A stretch of 64,000 nt of DNA from an uncultured Pseudomonadota bacterium (GTDB lineage Bacteria > Myxococcota_A > UBA796 > SXON01), in NCBI GenBank assembly GCA_903900265.1, contig CAIUMM010000106.1:1-64000 (forward strand), in the 5' to 3' direction. Within the stretch, counting starts at the first letter, position 1, and every line of letters starts with the position of its first letter. Made by a program: the position numbers and the translations under genes. The notes under the pieces were generated by a model that saw nothing but the letters and a program-made list of their open reading frames with translations, did not search any database and was not told the DNA's origin. Below, piece by piece: positions 25,032 to 33,858 of this stretch.

Positions 25032-25051
25032 ATATAACGTTTACATTATAT
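25032..25051 (-). promoter_or_regulatory. Promoter/operator of the DUF4160-DUF2442 pair
   Basis: The minus strand contains a consensus -10 TATAAT (25050-25045). It overlaps the inverted repeat ATATAA-8 bp-TTATAT (25032-25051), about 24 bp upstream of the DUF4160 ATG. The Xre protein in this operon is the obvious candidate to bind the dyad and repress. No good -35 is seen (TGGTCG at best). Confidence 0.5.
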
Positions 25052-25135
25052 TCACAGGGAGCTGACCGACCAGCGTTCCAACCGTCTTCCGGTCGTCGCC
25101 GCGCACTTCAGCCTCGGGATTCCCGCAGGGGTTCG

Positions 25136-26461
25136 TCAGAGGCCAGAGGAAGCCATCCAGACCTCGGTGGTTCCCGTGCTCGTGTCGGTCCAGACCGCGT
25201 ACCTCGAGTCATTCGTCGTGGTCAGGACCAGGTAGTCGCCCATCGTCTGGTAGTCCCCGTCCAGGGGTTCGAATTCGCCGTCGCCGATGGCGCCTGAGTC
25301 GGTGATAGTCCCGTCCGTCTGCACGGTCGCGGTCCACGGTCGGTATCCCCCGTCGCGGTCGTCCAACCAGAACAGTTGGCAACGCCCGAGCGGGTCCATC
25401 GTGCTCGTCGGCATCCACTGGTACCGTCCGCCGTCCTCGTCGACGAGGACCGGGTTCGAGAAGGTCGACCCGCCGTCGGTGGAGCTCTGGGTGTACACCG
25501 CGGACCGCCCGCGGGAGTCTCCCCCGAGAAACGTGAAACAGGCGTGGTCTCCGTGTGCTTCCGCCACGTACGTCGGGAATGGCTTGGTCGTGGAATCGTC
25601 GCTGCCACCGTACTCGACCGTGTCAAAGATGCTGCTCCCGGGCGCGAGCGTCAGCGTGCCGTAGCGCACGGCGCTCGGCGAGGAGATGTCGTTGTACCAG
25701 GCGTATGTCAAGATTACGGCGCCCACGAGATCCACGACCCCGAAGGCCGAGAATCCGAACCCGCTCTCGTAGTTTGGAACCGTCAGGATCGCGTCCGACC
25801 AGGAGGTTCCCCCATCGGTGGACCGGACGAACGCGGACTGAAGGCCTTCGTCGCCCTCGCTGACCGGCCCTTCCGCCACCTCGAGATCCACTGTGCCGTT
25901 GGCGGCGACGGTCAGCCACGGGCGGTCATGGTATTGACGCACGCTGTCGATCACGTCATCTCGGACAGCCGTCGGGTCTGACCAGGTCACCCCGTGGTCA
26001 TCGGAGGCGATGAGCTGGGCGCTGGACCTGAAATTCGGCGTGTATTCGTAGTCGATCCACGACATGTACGCGTCGCCGTCGGCGCTCGCGCCCGTGGTGA
26101 CGTCCCCGGAGAAGCCCTTGTCGTCCTGCCGCTCGAAGACCTGATCGAAGGTCTGGCCGCAGTCGTCAGAGACGGAGAGCGCGGACCCGATGTCAAACGC
26201 CGAGCCGTAGATGTCCACCATGTTTCCGGTGTTCTCCATGTAGGCGACGTACACGTGACCGGCATCGTCGGCGGAGATGGTGGCTTCAAGCCCCTGAGCG
26301 ACGTGCACCGGATCGCCCCAGCCGTTCCCATTGGGGTGCGCGTCCTGGCAAGCGGGTGTTGCGGAATCAGCGGGATCCTCCACCGCCAAGGGGCGCTTGC
26401 AACTCGCCAGCTCAAGCACCAGGAAGCTGGCGAATGCGACGAAAAGGCAGGCTCGCATCAT
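25136..26461 (-). CDS. BNR/Asp-box (sialidase-like propeller) lipoprotein
   Basis: A 441-aa lipoprotein with signal ACLFVAFASFLVLELASC (lipobox ELASC). The mature part has at least four Asp-box motifs (SDDCGQTF, SDDHGVTWS, STDGGTSWS, STDGGSTFS), typical of beta-propellers of the sialidase/BNR superfamily. No sialidase arginine triad or FRIP motif is evident, so it is more likely a binding or structural propeller than a sialidase. It starts at tandem ATGs (26461 or 26458). The track extension to 26563 adds no signal-peptide sense. It lies between the two toxin-antitoxin-like modules. Confidence 0.8.
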   Translation of the reverse strand: MMRACLFVAFASFLVLELASCKRPLAVEDPADSATPACQDAHPNGNGWGDPVHVAQGLEATISADDAGHVYVAYMENTGNMVDIYGSAFDIGSALSVSDDCGQTFDQVFERQDDKGFSGDVTTGASADGDAYMSWIDYEYTPNFRSSAQLIASDDHGVTWSDPTAVRDDVIDSVRQYHDRPWLTVAANGTVDLEVAEGPVSEGDEGLQSAFVRSTDGGTSWSDAILTVPNYESGFGFSAFGVVDLVGAVILTYAWYNDISSPSAVRYGTLTLAPGSSIFDTVEYGGSDDSTTKPFPTYVAEAHGDHACFTFLGGDSRGRSAVYTQSSTDGGSTFSNPVLVDEDGGRYQWMPTSTMDPLGRCQLFWLDDRDGGYRPWTATVQTDGTITDSGAIGDGEFEPLDGDYQTMGDYLVLTTTNDSRYAVWTDTSTGTTEVWMASSGL

Positions 26462-26621
26462 GATTCGGAGGGTACCACGGGTTGCAGGCAGCGTCGAACG
26501 GATGCGGGATCGACCGGCTGCGGTACCGCTGGATACCCTAAGACCCCGCCGCCCCAAACGCATCCTTGAACGCCATCAACCTGTCCGGCGGGCCACGACC
26601 TCGACTTTCCTTGCATCGCGA

Positions 26622-26647
26622 ATGATGACGGTCTATGATGACGTCAT
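26622..26647 (+). promoter_or_regulatory. Probable VapB operator
   Basis: The direct repeat ATGATGACG occurs at 26622 and 26635 (13 bp apart), and the second copy runs into the perfect palindrome ATGACGTCAT (26638-26647), which covers the vapB start codon. Repeated short sites of this kind are typical of ribbon-helix-helix antitoxin autoregulation. The in-frame ATG at 26622 is a possible alternative start. Confidence 0.45.
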
Positions 26648-26876
26648 GCGAACCATCGTCGATCTCCCCGAGGACCAACTGGCGGCGCTCGACGCTTGGC
26701 GAGAGGCGCGTGGCGTGAGCCGAGCTGAGGCCGTGCGGCGGGCGGTCGCCAAGCTGCTGGACACGGATGACGCCCGTGAAGAGGCCCTGGCCGCCGCTTG
26801 GGGGTTGTGGAAGGCGCGCGCCGTCAATGGGCTCGCCGCACAAGAGCGCCTCCGCGGCGAATGGGACGACCGATGA
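26646..26876 (+). CDS. vapB: VapB-type ribbon-helix-helix antitoxin
   Basis: A 76-aa protein beginning MRTIVDLPEDQLAALDAW, a ribbon-helix-helix (CopG/Arc) fold, continuing with REARGVSRAEAVRRAVAKLL. The C-terminal tail (LWKARAVNGLAAQERLRGEW) is the flexible toxin-neutralising part expected of VapB. It overlaps vapC by 4 bp (ATGA). The upstream ORF start at 26331 lies antisense to the BNR gene and is rejected; ATG 26622 would add 8 residues. Confidence 0.85.
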   Translation: MRTIVDLPEDQLAALDAWREARGVSRAEAVRRAVAKLLDTDDAREEALAAAWGLWKARAVNGLAAQERLRGEWDDR

Positions 26877-27241
26877 GCGTCGTCCTCGACTCGTGCATCC
26901 TCATCGACGCGCTGAACGGTTCGGAGCCTGCCCGCACCTACCTTCGCGAAGCGCGGAATGCGGCCATCAGTCGCCTCACCTGGATGGAGGTGCTCGTAGG
27001 CGCGGCCGGCGTTGAGGAGGAGAGGACCATCCGAGGCTTTCTTTCGATCTTCGAGCTCCTTCCGATCGACGAGGCAGTGGCCGAAGAGGCGGTCAAGCTG
27101 CGGCGTTCACATCGATTGAAGCTTCCCGATGCGATCATCTTCGCGACGGCGCGCGTACATCGCGCCGAGCTCGCGACACGCAACACGAAGGACTTTCCGC
27201 CGGGAACGCCCGGCGTGGTCGTTCCCTACCTGCTCGCGTGA
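26873..27241 (+). CDS. vapC: VapC-type PIN-domain ribonuclease toxin
   Basis: A 122-aa PIN domain. The acidic active-site set is present: Asp6 (VVLDSCILID), Glu39 (TWMEVLVG), Asp86 (LKLPDAIIFATA) and Asp107 (TRNTKDF). VapC toxins are Mg-dependent RNases that often cut tRNA or rRNA; the target here is unknown. It is translationally coupled to VapB and is 30 bp from the convergent kinase B gene. Confidence 0.9.
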   Translation: MSVVLDSCILIDALNGSEPARTYLREARNAAISRLTWMEVLVGAAGVEEERTIRGFLSIFELLPIDEAVAEEAVKLRRSHRLKLPDAIIFATARVHRAELATRNTKDFPPGTPGVVVPYLLA

Positions 27242-27271
27242 GCACCGTCCGGTTCCCGCCCACCGCCGCCC

Positions 27272-30200
27272 TCACCCTCCGACGAGCGGCACCAGCGCCG
27301 CAACTTCCTCTGGCGCCCCCAACGCCCGCCACTGAGCCAGCGCCAAGGTAGCGCAAGCGGCCGCGCGTACACGGTCGTTCCGGCTGCCCCAAGCACGCGC
27401 GGCGTCGCCGGTCAGCTGGGCGAGGTCGATGTCTACCGAATCACTCTCGAGCATCGCCGGCAGCGCGAGGAGCGCCTCGTCAGCGACGGCCGCATCCCCG
27501 CGCAGGGACGCCGCGCATAGAATTCCACACCACGCAAAAGCAAGCATCTCTTGGCGCCCCGTCCGCGCCCACCCCGCGACAAGTTTGCGAAAAGCCTGCT
27601 CCGCTTCGTCGACCTGACGCCGGGCGATCCAACACAGCGCGAGGTTGAACTCGGGAATGCTCGGGTCTTTCCCCGCCGCGACGTCCAGACCAATCGCGCG
27701 GAGGTACCCCGCCTCGGCCTCCTCGAGCCGCCCACTCAGCCGATGCGCCTCCGCGAGCCCGTGCTGCTGCATGGACTCGCCGCCCGCGTTCCCGATGCTC
27801 CGGTACCGAAGGATCGCGGCCTCAAAAAACTGGGCCGCCAACACCTGATCCCCCCGCTGCCGTGCAACATCCCCGAGGCGGCCGATCGCCTCAGCTTCGG
27901 TAGAATAATCGGCCCCCGAAGCCGCAAGCTCGACGGCGGCGTGCAAATGCACGGTCGCCGCGTCGAGCTGGCCCCGCAGCACCTGAACCCGGCCGGTCGC
28001 CAGCTCGACCTGCCCGAGGATCGTGCTTCCCTCGCAGGTCGAGGCCGCCTCGCGGGCTGTATCCAGCGCAAGGAGGGCCTCTGCGAGCTGCCCCGCGCCC
28101 CGCAGGGCGTTCGCGTGGACCAGCCTGACCCGGGCCACCTGATCCGCCGCGCCGACCTCCCGCGCCTGTTCGACCGTGCGGGCAGCCAGAGCCACCGCCT
28201 CCTCATACAAGCCGCGAAGCTCGGCGATGCGCACACCGACCAACGCGAGCTCCACCCGACGCGCGTCGACGTGCGGCACCGCCGCGGCGTCAAGGTGGGA
28301 GGCTGCGCGGTCGAAGAACGCAGCGGCCTCCAGCACTTCGTGGGACTCGCACAGCCACGCAGCCGCCCGCAGCTCGGTGTCCGCCGCGGCCAACGGACGC
28401 CCCGCAGCAGCCTGGTGCGCAGCCACCCGCCGCAGCGCAGCGCCGCGCCGCGAGAGCACGTCGGCTGCCGCTGCGTGGAGCATGTCCACGTCCAGCGTGC
28501 GCGACAGCACCGCCTCCCGCAGCAGTCCGTGGGCGAAGGACCAGCCGCCCGGCTCCGGCAACGCAAGGCGCGCGCCGACGAGCGCCGCCAGCAAAAAGCT
28601 TGGGGATCCCAAGCCCAACTCTTGGGCGAGCGCTTCCCATTCGTCGTCCTGCACGCGGTCGCCCAACACCGCCGCCGCCGCGATGAAGCGCGAAAAATCC
28701 TGAACCGTGAGGTCAGGCCGGTGCTCTCGCGCCGCCGGGATCGCGCTCTCGAGGCGAACGACCCACGCATCCTGAAGGCTCGCCGGCGCGCCCTCGCCGA
28801 CCAGCGCCCAACGGCCCTCATCGGCTTGGCCTCCGCTTCCGTCCGCGGTCGCTACGAGGTCGCCCCGCGTCACCCATGCGCCGAGGATCTGCTGCAGAAA
28901 CAGCGGGTTTCCGCCTGACAACGCAGCCACACGCTGCGCCAAAGCCGGAGCCAGCCCGAGCAGGTGGCCACAAAGGCGCTCGGCGTCGTTCGCTTGCAGC
29001 GCAAGCACACTGAGCGCCGTGGTTTTGGCGTCCTGCTCGAGGGCTTCCATCGCACGCCGCGCATCGTCATCCGCGACGTTCGGATGGCAGGTGACCATGA
29101 CCATGCACGGCAACGCCTCGGTTCCCAGCAGCCAAGCAGCGAACTCCACCGACTCGCGCCCCCACTGGGCGTCGTCGATCCACAAGAACACCGTCCGGAC
29201 CCGCGCCAACGCGACCAGGAGGCGACGGAGCACGACCCAGCGCTCCAGAGGGCGCATGGGCGACGCGCTCTCCCCGGCGATGATCGAAGCGATCGCCGCC
29301 ACATCGAGCGCACCCAAGCCGACGGGCGCGAGCTCCGCTTGCAGGTGCGCGAGCACGCCAGCGTGACTGAGCCCCGCGGTCGCGAACCGGCGCGCGAGCA
29401 TCCCGACAAGGCCGTCCGTAGCGCCGGGGGTGGAGCCGTGCGTGACCTTCAGGACCGTGACAACGCCAAGCTCTCCGGCGCGCTCAGCGACCTCCTGAGC
29501 GAGCCGGCTCTTGCCGACGCCGGGCTCTCCCCGCAGCGTCACCGCGCGAAGCTGCTCGGAGCGAGCCGCGTCGACAAGCACCGCCCACGCTGCGTCCAGC
29601 AGCCCATCACGCCCGGTGAGCGGCGAAGCGCGGAGGCCCCAAAGACTGAGACCCGTCCCGCCCAACTGCGGGACTGGGATGGGCGGTCGCGCCGGTCGCC
29701 AGGAGTCCGGAATGGCAGGCATCACAACGGCGGCGAGCTCGGCGTCTGAGTCGCGCAGGACCGGGACGGGCGCGGGGTCATCCGCGTCGTCGAGCATGAA
29801 GTCCAGCGTCACCGCGGGCAAAGCGGGAGGATGCGGCGAGGTGCTGAGGGGCGCGGCGCTGAGCTCCCCCGCGAGGAGATCGAGCCCCCAAGCAGCGTCG
29901 GCGGCACAGGCAAAGCGATCGCCGGGGGACTTTGCCAGCATGCGCCGCAGCCAAGGTTCGAGGCCCACCGGCACCCCCAAACGCGGCCGCAGCGGTGGGA
30001 GCGGCGCTTGGCGCTGCTGCGCGAGGATCCCATCGACGGTGTCGCCGCCGAAGGGAGGTGCCCCGGTGACCAGCGCCCACGCGATGCACCCGACCCCGTA
30101 GAGGTCGGTGCCGGGGCTGAACGCGCGCCAACGGCCGTCCACCTGCTCCGGGGCCATGAACGCCGGCGTGCCACAGCCGCGCTGGCCCGGCGCTCCGAGT

Positions 30201-30739
30201 TCGAGCGCAAACGCGAGGCCAAAGTCGGCGATGCGCACCGCAGGCCGAAAGTCATCTGGGCTACCGAGGAGCACGTTCGCCGGTTTGATGTCTCGATGAA
30301 GCACGCCACGGGCGTGCGCATGCGCGAGCGCGGCGAGGAGCGCCGCCAAAATACCCTTGATGTCCTTCCAGGAGAGCGGGTCACCGAGACTTTCGAGCGT
30401 CCCGCGGGCAGCCCGCTCCATCGCGAGCCACGGCGATCCCGCCTCGACGCGACCGCCCGAGGCCGCGGCCTCGGCATCGTCTACCGTCCCCGACTCAAAA
30501 ACGAGCACGACGCCGGGGTGGTCCAGCCGCGCCACCGCACGAACTTCGTCCCGGAAAGCCGCCTGCACCCTTGCGACCTCGCCGCCGACGCGAACGACCT
30601 TGACGGCGACAGGGATCCCGCTCGCCACATGCACCGCGTCGTAAACGACCGAGAACGCCCCCCGGCCCAGCACGCTGGTCAGCCGAAATTCACCTACGTG
30701 AAAGGGTTCAAATTCCACAGTGGACGCTGAATAACACAT
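27272..30739 (-). CDS. PknK-like Ser/Thr protein kinase with AAA ATPase and TPR regions (kinase B)
   Basis: An 1155-aa protein. The kinase domain (about residues 14-280) has LGRGAFSVVYDAV, VAVKVV, HRDIKPANV, IADFGLAF and FMAPEQ, so it is predicted active. An AAA_16-like ATPase follows (about 370-620) with intact Walker A GEPGVGKS and Walker B VFLWIDDAQWG. The remainder is TPR-like helical repeats such as ALAHAHARG-type and LEEAEAGYLRAIGLD. This order (kinase, STAND/AAA, TPR) is that of PknK/MalT-related regulators. It is divergent from kinase C, with 88 bp between starts. It starts at ATG 30739; a GTG eight codons in is an alternative. Confidence 0.92.
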   Translation of the reverse strand: MCYSASTVEFEPFHVGEFRLTSVLGRGAFSVVYDAVHVASGIPVAVKVVRVGGEVARVQAAFRDEVRAVARLDHPGVVLVFESGTVDDAEAAASGGRVEAGSPWLAMERAARGTLESLGDPLSWKDIKGILAALLAALAHAHARGVLHRDIKPANVLLGSPDDFRPAVRIADFGLAFALELGAPGQRGCGTPAFMAPEQVDGRWRAFSPGTDLYGVGCIAWALVTGAPPFGGDTVDGILAQQRQAPLPPLRPRLGVPVGLEPWLRRMLAKSPGDRFACAADAAWGLDLLAGELSAAPLSTSPHPPALPAVTLDFMLDDADDPAPVPVLRDSDAELAAVVMPAIPDSWRPARPPIPVPQLGGTGLSLWGLRASPLTGRDGLLDAAWAVLVDAARSEQLRAVTLRGEPGVGKSRLAQEVAERAGELGVVTVLKVTHGSTPGATDGLVGMLARRFATAGLSHAGVLAHLQAELAPVGLGALDVAAIASIIAGESASPMRPLERWVVLRRLLVALARVRTVFLWIDDAQWGRESVEFAAWLLGTEALPCMVMVTCHPNVADDDARRAMEALEQDAKTTALSVLALQANDAERLCGHLLGLAPALAQRVAALSGGNPLFLQQILGAWVTRGDLVATADGSGGQADEGRWALVGEGAPASLQDAWVVRLESAIPAAREHRPDLTVQDFSRFIAAAAVLGDRVQDDEWEALAQELGLGSPSFLLAALVGARLALPEPGGWSFAHGLLREAVLSRTLDVDMLHAAAADVLSRRGAALRRVAAHQAAAGRPLAAADTELRAAAWLCESHEVLEAAAFFDRAASHLDAAAVPHVDARRVELALVGVRIAELRGLYEEAVALAARTVEQAREVGAADQVARVRLVHANALRGAGQLAEALLALDTAREAASTCEGSTILGQVELATGRVQVLRGQLDAATVHLHAAVELAASGADYSTEAEAIGRLGDVARQRGDQVLAAQFFEAAILRYRSIGNAGGESMQQHGLAEAHRLSGRLEEAEAGYLRAIGLDVAAGKDPSIPEFNLALCWIARRQVDEAEQAFRKLVAGWARTGRQEMLAFAWCGILCAASLRGDAAVADEALLALPAMLESDSVDIDLAQLTGDAARAWGSRNDRVRAAACATLALAQWRALGAPEEVAALVPLVGG

Positions 30740-30827
30740 TCGGCGGTTGCAAAGTGAGGCTCTACGACGCTCCCCATGCCCGCGAAAACGTCGACGCCAA
30801 GGCGCTCCGTGCTACCCTAAGCCACGT
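30740..30827. promoter_or_regulatory. Shared divergent promoter region of kinases B and C
   Basis: The 88 bp between the two start codons must carry signals for both genes if each has its own promoter. I see no convincing -35/-10 pair and no long dyad. It holds no other gene. The closeness suggests coordinated regulation of the two kinases. Confidence 0.35.
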
Positions 30828-33800
30828 ATGGCCACCGAAAACGCGACGATCACCTTCAGCGACGAGCCGGCCGAGCAACGCCCTGCAGGACTGCCGGCGC
30901 GCTACACGCTCGACAGCCTGTTAGCGCGCGGCGGTCAAGGCTCGGTCTACGCAGGCACCGACACGATCACCGGTGCGCCGATCGCGACCAAGCTGCTCCT
31001 CGCCGCGGATCTAAGCGCCATCGAGCGCGTGCAGCGCGAGGTCGCTGCGCTTCGGGTGCTCGACGTGCCGGGCGTGGTCCGCATCCTCGACAGCGGCCAC
31101 GACAACGGCCGATCTTGGATCGTGATGAACCACGTCCCCGGCGCGCCGTTCCCCGCGGGCCGCTCGGACTGGGCCACGCTGCGTCCGGTCGTGGTCGCGC
31201 TGATGGAGACCCTCGCGCGGGTGCACGACGCCGGTCTGCTCCACCGCGACATCAAGCCCGGCAACGTGCTGGTCGACGAAGCCGGACGCCCGGTGCTGCT
31301 GGACTTCGGCCTAGTGCGCGGCGCCATCGCCGGTCCGACGATCACGCACGTCGGCGCCGTCATGGGCACGCCCCGCTACATGGCGCCGGAGCAGATGCGC
31401 GGCGACCGCGCTGATCGGCGCACCGATCTGTACGCGATCGGCGCGATGATCACCGAAGCGCTGACCGGAAAGGTGCCGCTTGAAACCGAGCACATCGGGG
31501 CCTTGTTCGAAGCCAGAATACGCAACGATCCGCCCACGCTGCTCAGTCTCCGACCCGATCTGCCCGCCGAGGTGGCGGCGACGCTCGACAGCTTGGTGGC
31601 GCGACGTCCAGAGGCGCGGCCCACGTCGGCCCGCGCGGCGCTGGCGGCCTTGCGCGGCGAGCCTGCGGCCGATGCCTTAGCGTGGATCGGCGCTCGGGAC
31701 GCCATCGACGCGCTGGTGCACACGCTCGAGGGAGGGCGCGCCGGCGCACTGCACGGGGCCCCGGGGAGCGGAAAGTCGCGGACCCTCAAAGAGGTCGCGG
31801 CCCAGCTGCGCGCTTCAGGCGTCGCGGTGCACTATCTCCCGCCCTCGGACGCCCCGTTAGGCAGCTTGTGCGCGCTGTTAGGCGAACCACCTCCCGATGA
31901 CACCGACGCGGTGCGGACCTTGCAAGACCGGCTCACCGAGCTGTTGGGGACCGGCGCGGTGGTTTTAGCGGACGACCACGAGCGGCTCGACGCGTGGAGC
32001 CGCGATGTGCTCTCGCGCACGCCCGGGCGTGTCGCCGTCGCGATCACCGATGGAGATGGAGACGCCGAAGCGACGACCATCCCCACCGTCGCGACGCTGC
32101 GCGCGTTCACGGCGGCGGAGATCGCGGCGATGATCGAAGGGCCGGAGCGGCTGCTTCACTTGCCGAGCGACGGCGCCACCGTGATGCTGCGCCGCACCGG
32201 GGGCGTGGCGGCCCGCGTCGTCTCGGAGATTCAGCGCTGGGTGGACGCCGAGCTGGCGCAGGTGATCGACGGCAAGCTCCACATCGCCCGGGCTGCGCTG
32301 GATCGGGTGATCACCGGCATGGCCGGCCCGCCTTTGGGCGGCGAGGGCGACGACGATCTCCCCCCAGACCTCGACGAGCTGCTCGCTTGGGTGCACCTCG
32401 CCGGGCCCCAATGCACCGTGCCGCGCCTCGCGACCGCGCGGGGCGAGCCTGCGTGGCGCGTCGCCATGCGCGTGCAGCAGCTGGAGACCCGCGCCGCGGT
32501 CGCCGTCGCCAACGGCGTCATTGAGCCGCTCCGCGCTGCGGACGCGCTATTGACCTGGTCCAACGACGCGCGCATGGCGGCGCACGCCGCGATGGCCAGA
32601 GCGATGCCGCCCGGCACCTCAGGACGGATGTACCCGCTCATCGCGCTCGGCCACGCGACCGCAGCGGTCGACGACGCCTGCGCGTTGGCGGAGCGCCTCT
32701 CCGCGGACGCGCAGCTTCCGGAAGCCCTCGCGGCCCTCACCGAAGCCGGTCGATTGGCGCTCGGCCGCAGCATCGACGCCCCCGAGCTGTGGAAGCGCCT
32801 GACCATCCTCGCGCTGCAGGACGGCACGCGCCCCGCGCTCGCCGGCGCCGCTGAGCTCACCGCGCGCGCCGGTGCCGAGCCGTGCTTGCGGCAGCTGTTG
32901 GACGGCGCGGTGCTCCTCGCATCGGGCGATCCCCAACGCGCTGCGACGATCATCCGAGGGATCGCACCGCAGACCGACCCCGAAGTCGAGCGGCTACGGT
33001 GGGACCTGCGCGTGCAGGTGGCGCGCGGCGAAGGCACACAGAGCGTGACCGAGACCACAGAGGCCGCCGACGTTTGGGCACGCGACGTACCATTGGAGAC
33101 CGTGCAGGCTTCCCGCGCCGACTGGCGATCCTTCCTGCTGTATCAGGCGGGCGCGATGCGCGAAGCCGCCGCCGTTGCCCGCGCCGGCGCCGGCTTCACC
33201 CAGCCGCTCACCCAGCGCATGCGCCTGATGCTGCGCGCGGTCAGCTGCATGCTGATCATCGCCGACGTCAACGGCGCACGAGAGCTGGGCGCCGAGCTGA
33301 GAAACCTCGCACGCGATCGCCGGCTGCCGCGGATGGAGGCCTGGGCAGAGTGGACCTCGCGCCTGCTGGACAACCAGCTGCGCATCGCCACCGGGCCGGA
33401 CGAAGAGCTGATCCACGCGGTCGGGGCCATCGGAGCGCCGGATGTGGCCGGCCTCGTGTGGGTGAACGAGGCGGTGATCGCATGGTGGACTGGCAACCCC
33501 ACGCGCGGAGCCGAGCTCGCGGCCCGCGCCGAGCAAGCGCTTACCGCAGCCGGCGTCGCGCCGAACGCGGTGTGGGCGCGCGCGGTGCACATCGCGTGCG
33601 CGCCCGATCCCGATGCCGCGGCGGCCTGCGCGGCGGATGCGATCGCCACCGGGCGAAACGACATCATCATCGAGGTCTTGGGTGTGCTCAAGCTCTCTGG
33701 GGGGCTGCCCGGGGACTGGTCCAAGGAGGTGCAGGCCGCCTACGCCCAAGCACAACCCATCGCCTACCGCCACTGTCGCCGCGGTGCGCTCTCTCCCGAT

Positions 33801-33833
33801 GAAGTACTTGCCGCCTTCGGATTGGGTGTTTAG
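30828..33833 (+). CDS. Ser/Thr protein kinase with AAA ATPase-like region and helical C-terminus (kinase C)
   Basis: A 1001-aa protein. The kinase domain (about residues 25-290) has LLARGGQGSVYAG, ATKLLL, HRDIKPGNV, LLDFGLV and YMAPEQM. An ATPase-like module follows with P-loop GAPGSGKS and an acidic strand VVLADDHERLD. The C-terminal 600 residues are alanine-rich helices without named motifs. It resembles kinase B in layout but not closely in sequence. The track start (30747) lies in a region with no coding sense; ATG 30828 (MATENATITF) is chosen. It is probably cytosolic. Confidence 0.9.
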   Translation: MATENATITFSDEPAEQRPAGLPARYTLDSLLARGGQGSVYAGTDTITGAPIATKLLLAADLSAIERVQREVAALRVLDVPGVVRILDSGHDNGRSWIVMNHVPGAPFPAGRSDWATLRPVVVALMETLARVHDAGLLHRDIKPGNVLVDEAGRPVLLDFGLVRGAIAGPTITHVGAVMGTPRYMAPEQMRGDRADRRTDLYAIGAMITEALTGKVPLETEHIGALFEARIRNDPPTLLSLRPDLPAEVAATLDSLVARRPEARPTSARAALAALRGEPAADALAWIGARDAIDALVHTLEGGRAGALHGAPGSGKSRTLKEVAAQLRASGVAVHYLPPSDAPLGSLCALLGEPPPDDTDAVRTLQDRLTELLGTGAVVLADDHERLDAWSRDVLSRTPGRVAVAITDGDGDAEATTIPTVATLRAFTAAEIAAMIEGPERLLHLPSDGATVMLRRTGGVAARVVSEIQRWVDAELAQVIDGKLHIARAALDRVITGMAGPPLGGEGDDDLPPDLDELLAWVHLAGPQCTVPRLATARGEPAWRVAMRVQQLETRAAVAVANGVIEPLRAADALLTWSNDARMAAHAAMARAMPPGTSGRMYPLIALGHATAAVDDACALAERLSADAQLPEALAALTEAGRLALGRSIDAPELWKRLTILALQDGTRPALAGAAELTARAGAEPCLRQLLDGAVLLASGDPQRAATIIRGIAPQTDPEVERLRWDLRVQVARGEGTQSVTETTEAADVWARDVPLETVQASRADWRSFLLYQAGAMREAAAVARAGAGFTQPLTQRMRLMLRAVSCMLIIADVNGARELGAELRNLARDRRLPRMEAWAEWTSRLLDNQLRIATGPDEELIHAVGAIGAPDVAGLVWVNEAVIAWWTGNPTRGAELAARAEQALTAAGVAPNAVWARAVHIACAPDPDAAAACAADAIATGRNDIIIEVLGVLKLSGGLPGDWSKEVQAAYAQAQPIAYRHCRRGALSPDEVLAAFGLGV

Positions 33834-33858
33834 CGTTCCTCGCAACCCCAGGACGCCC

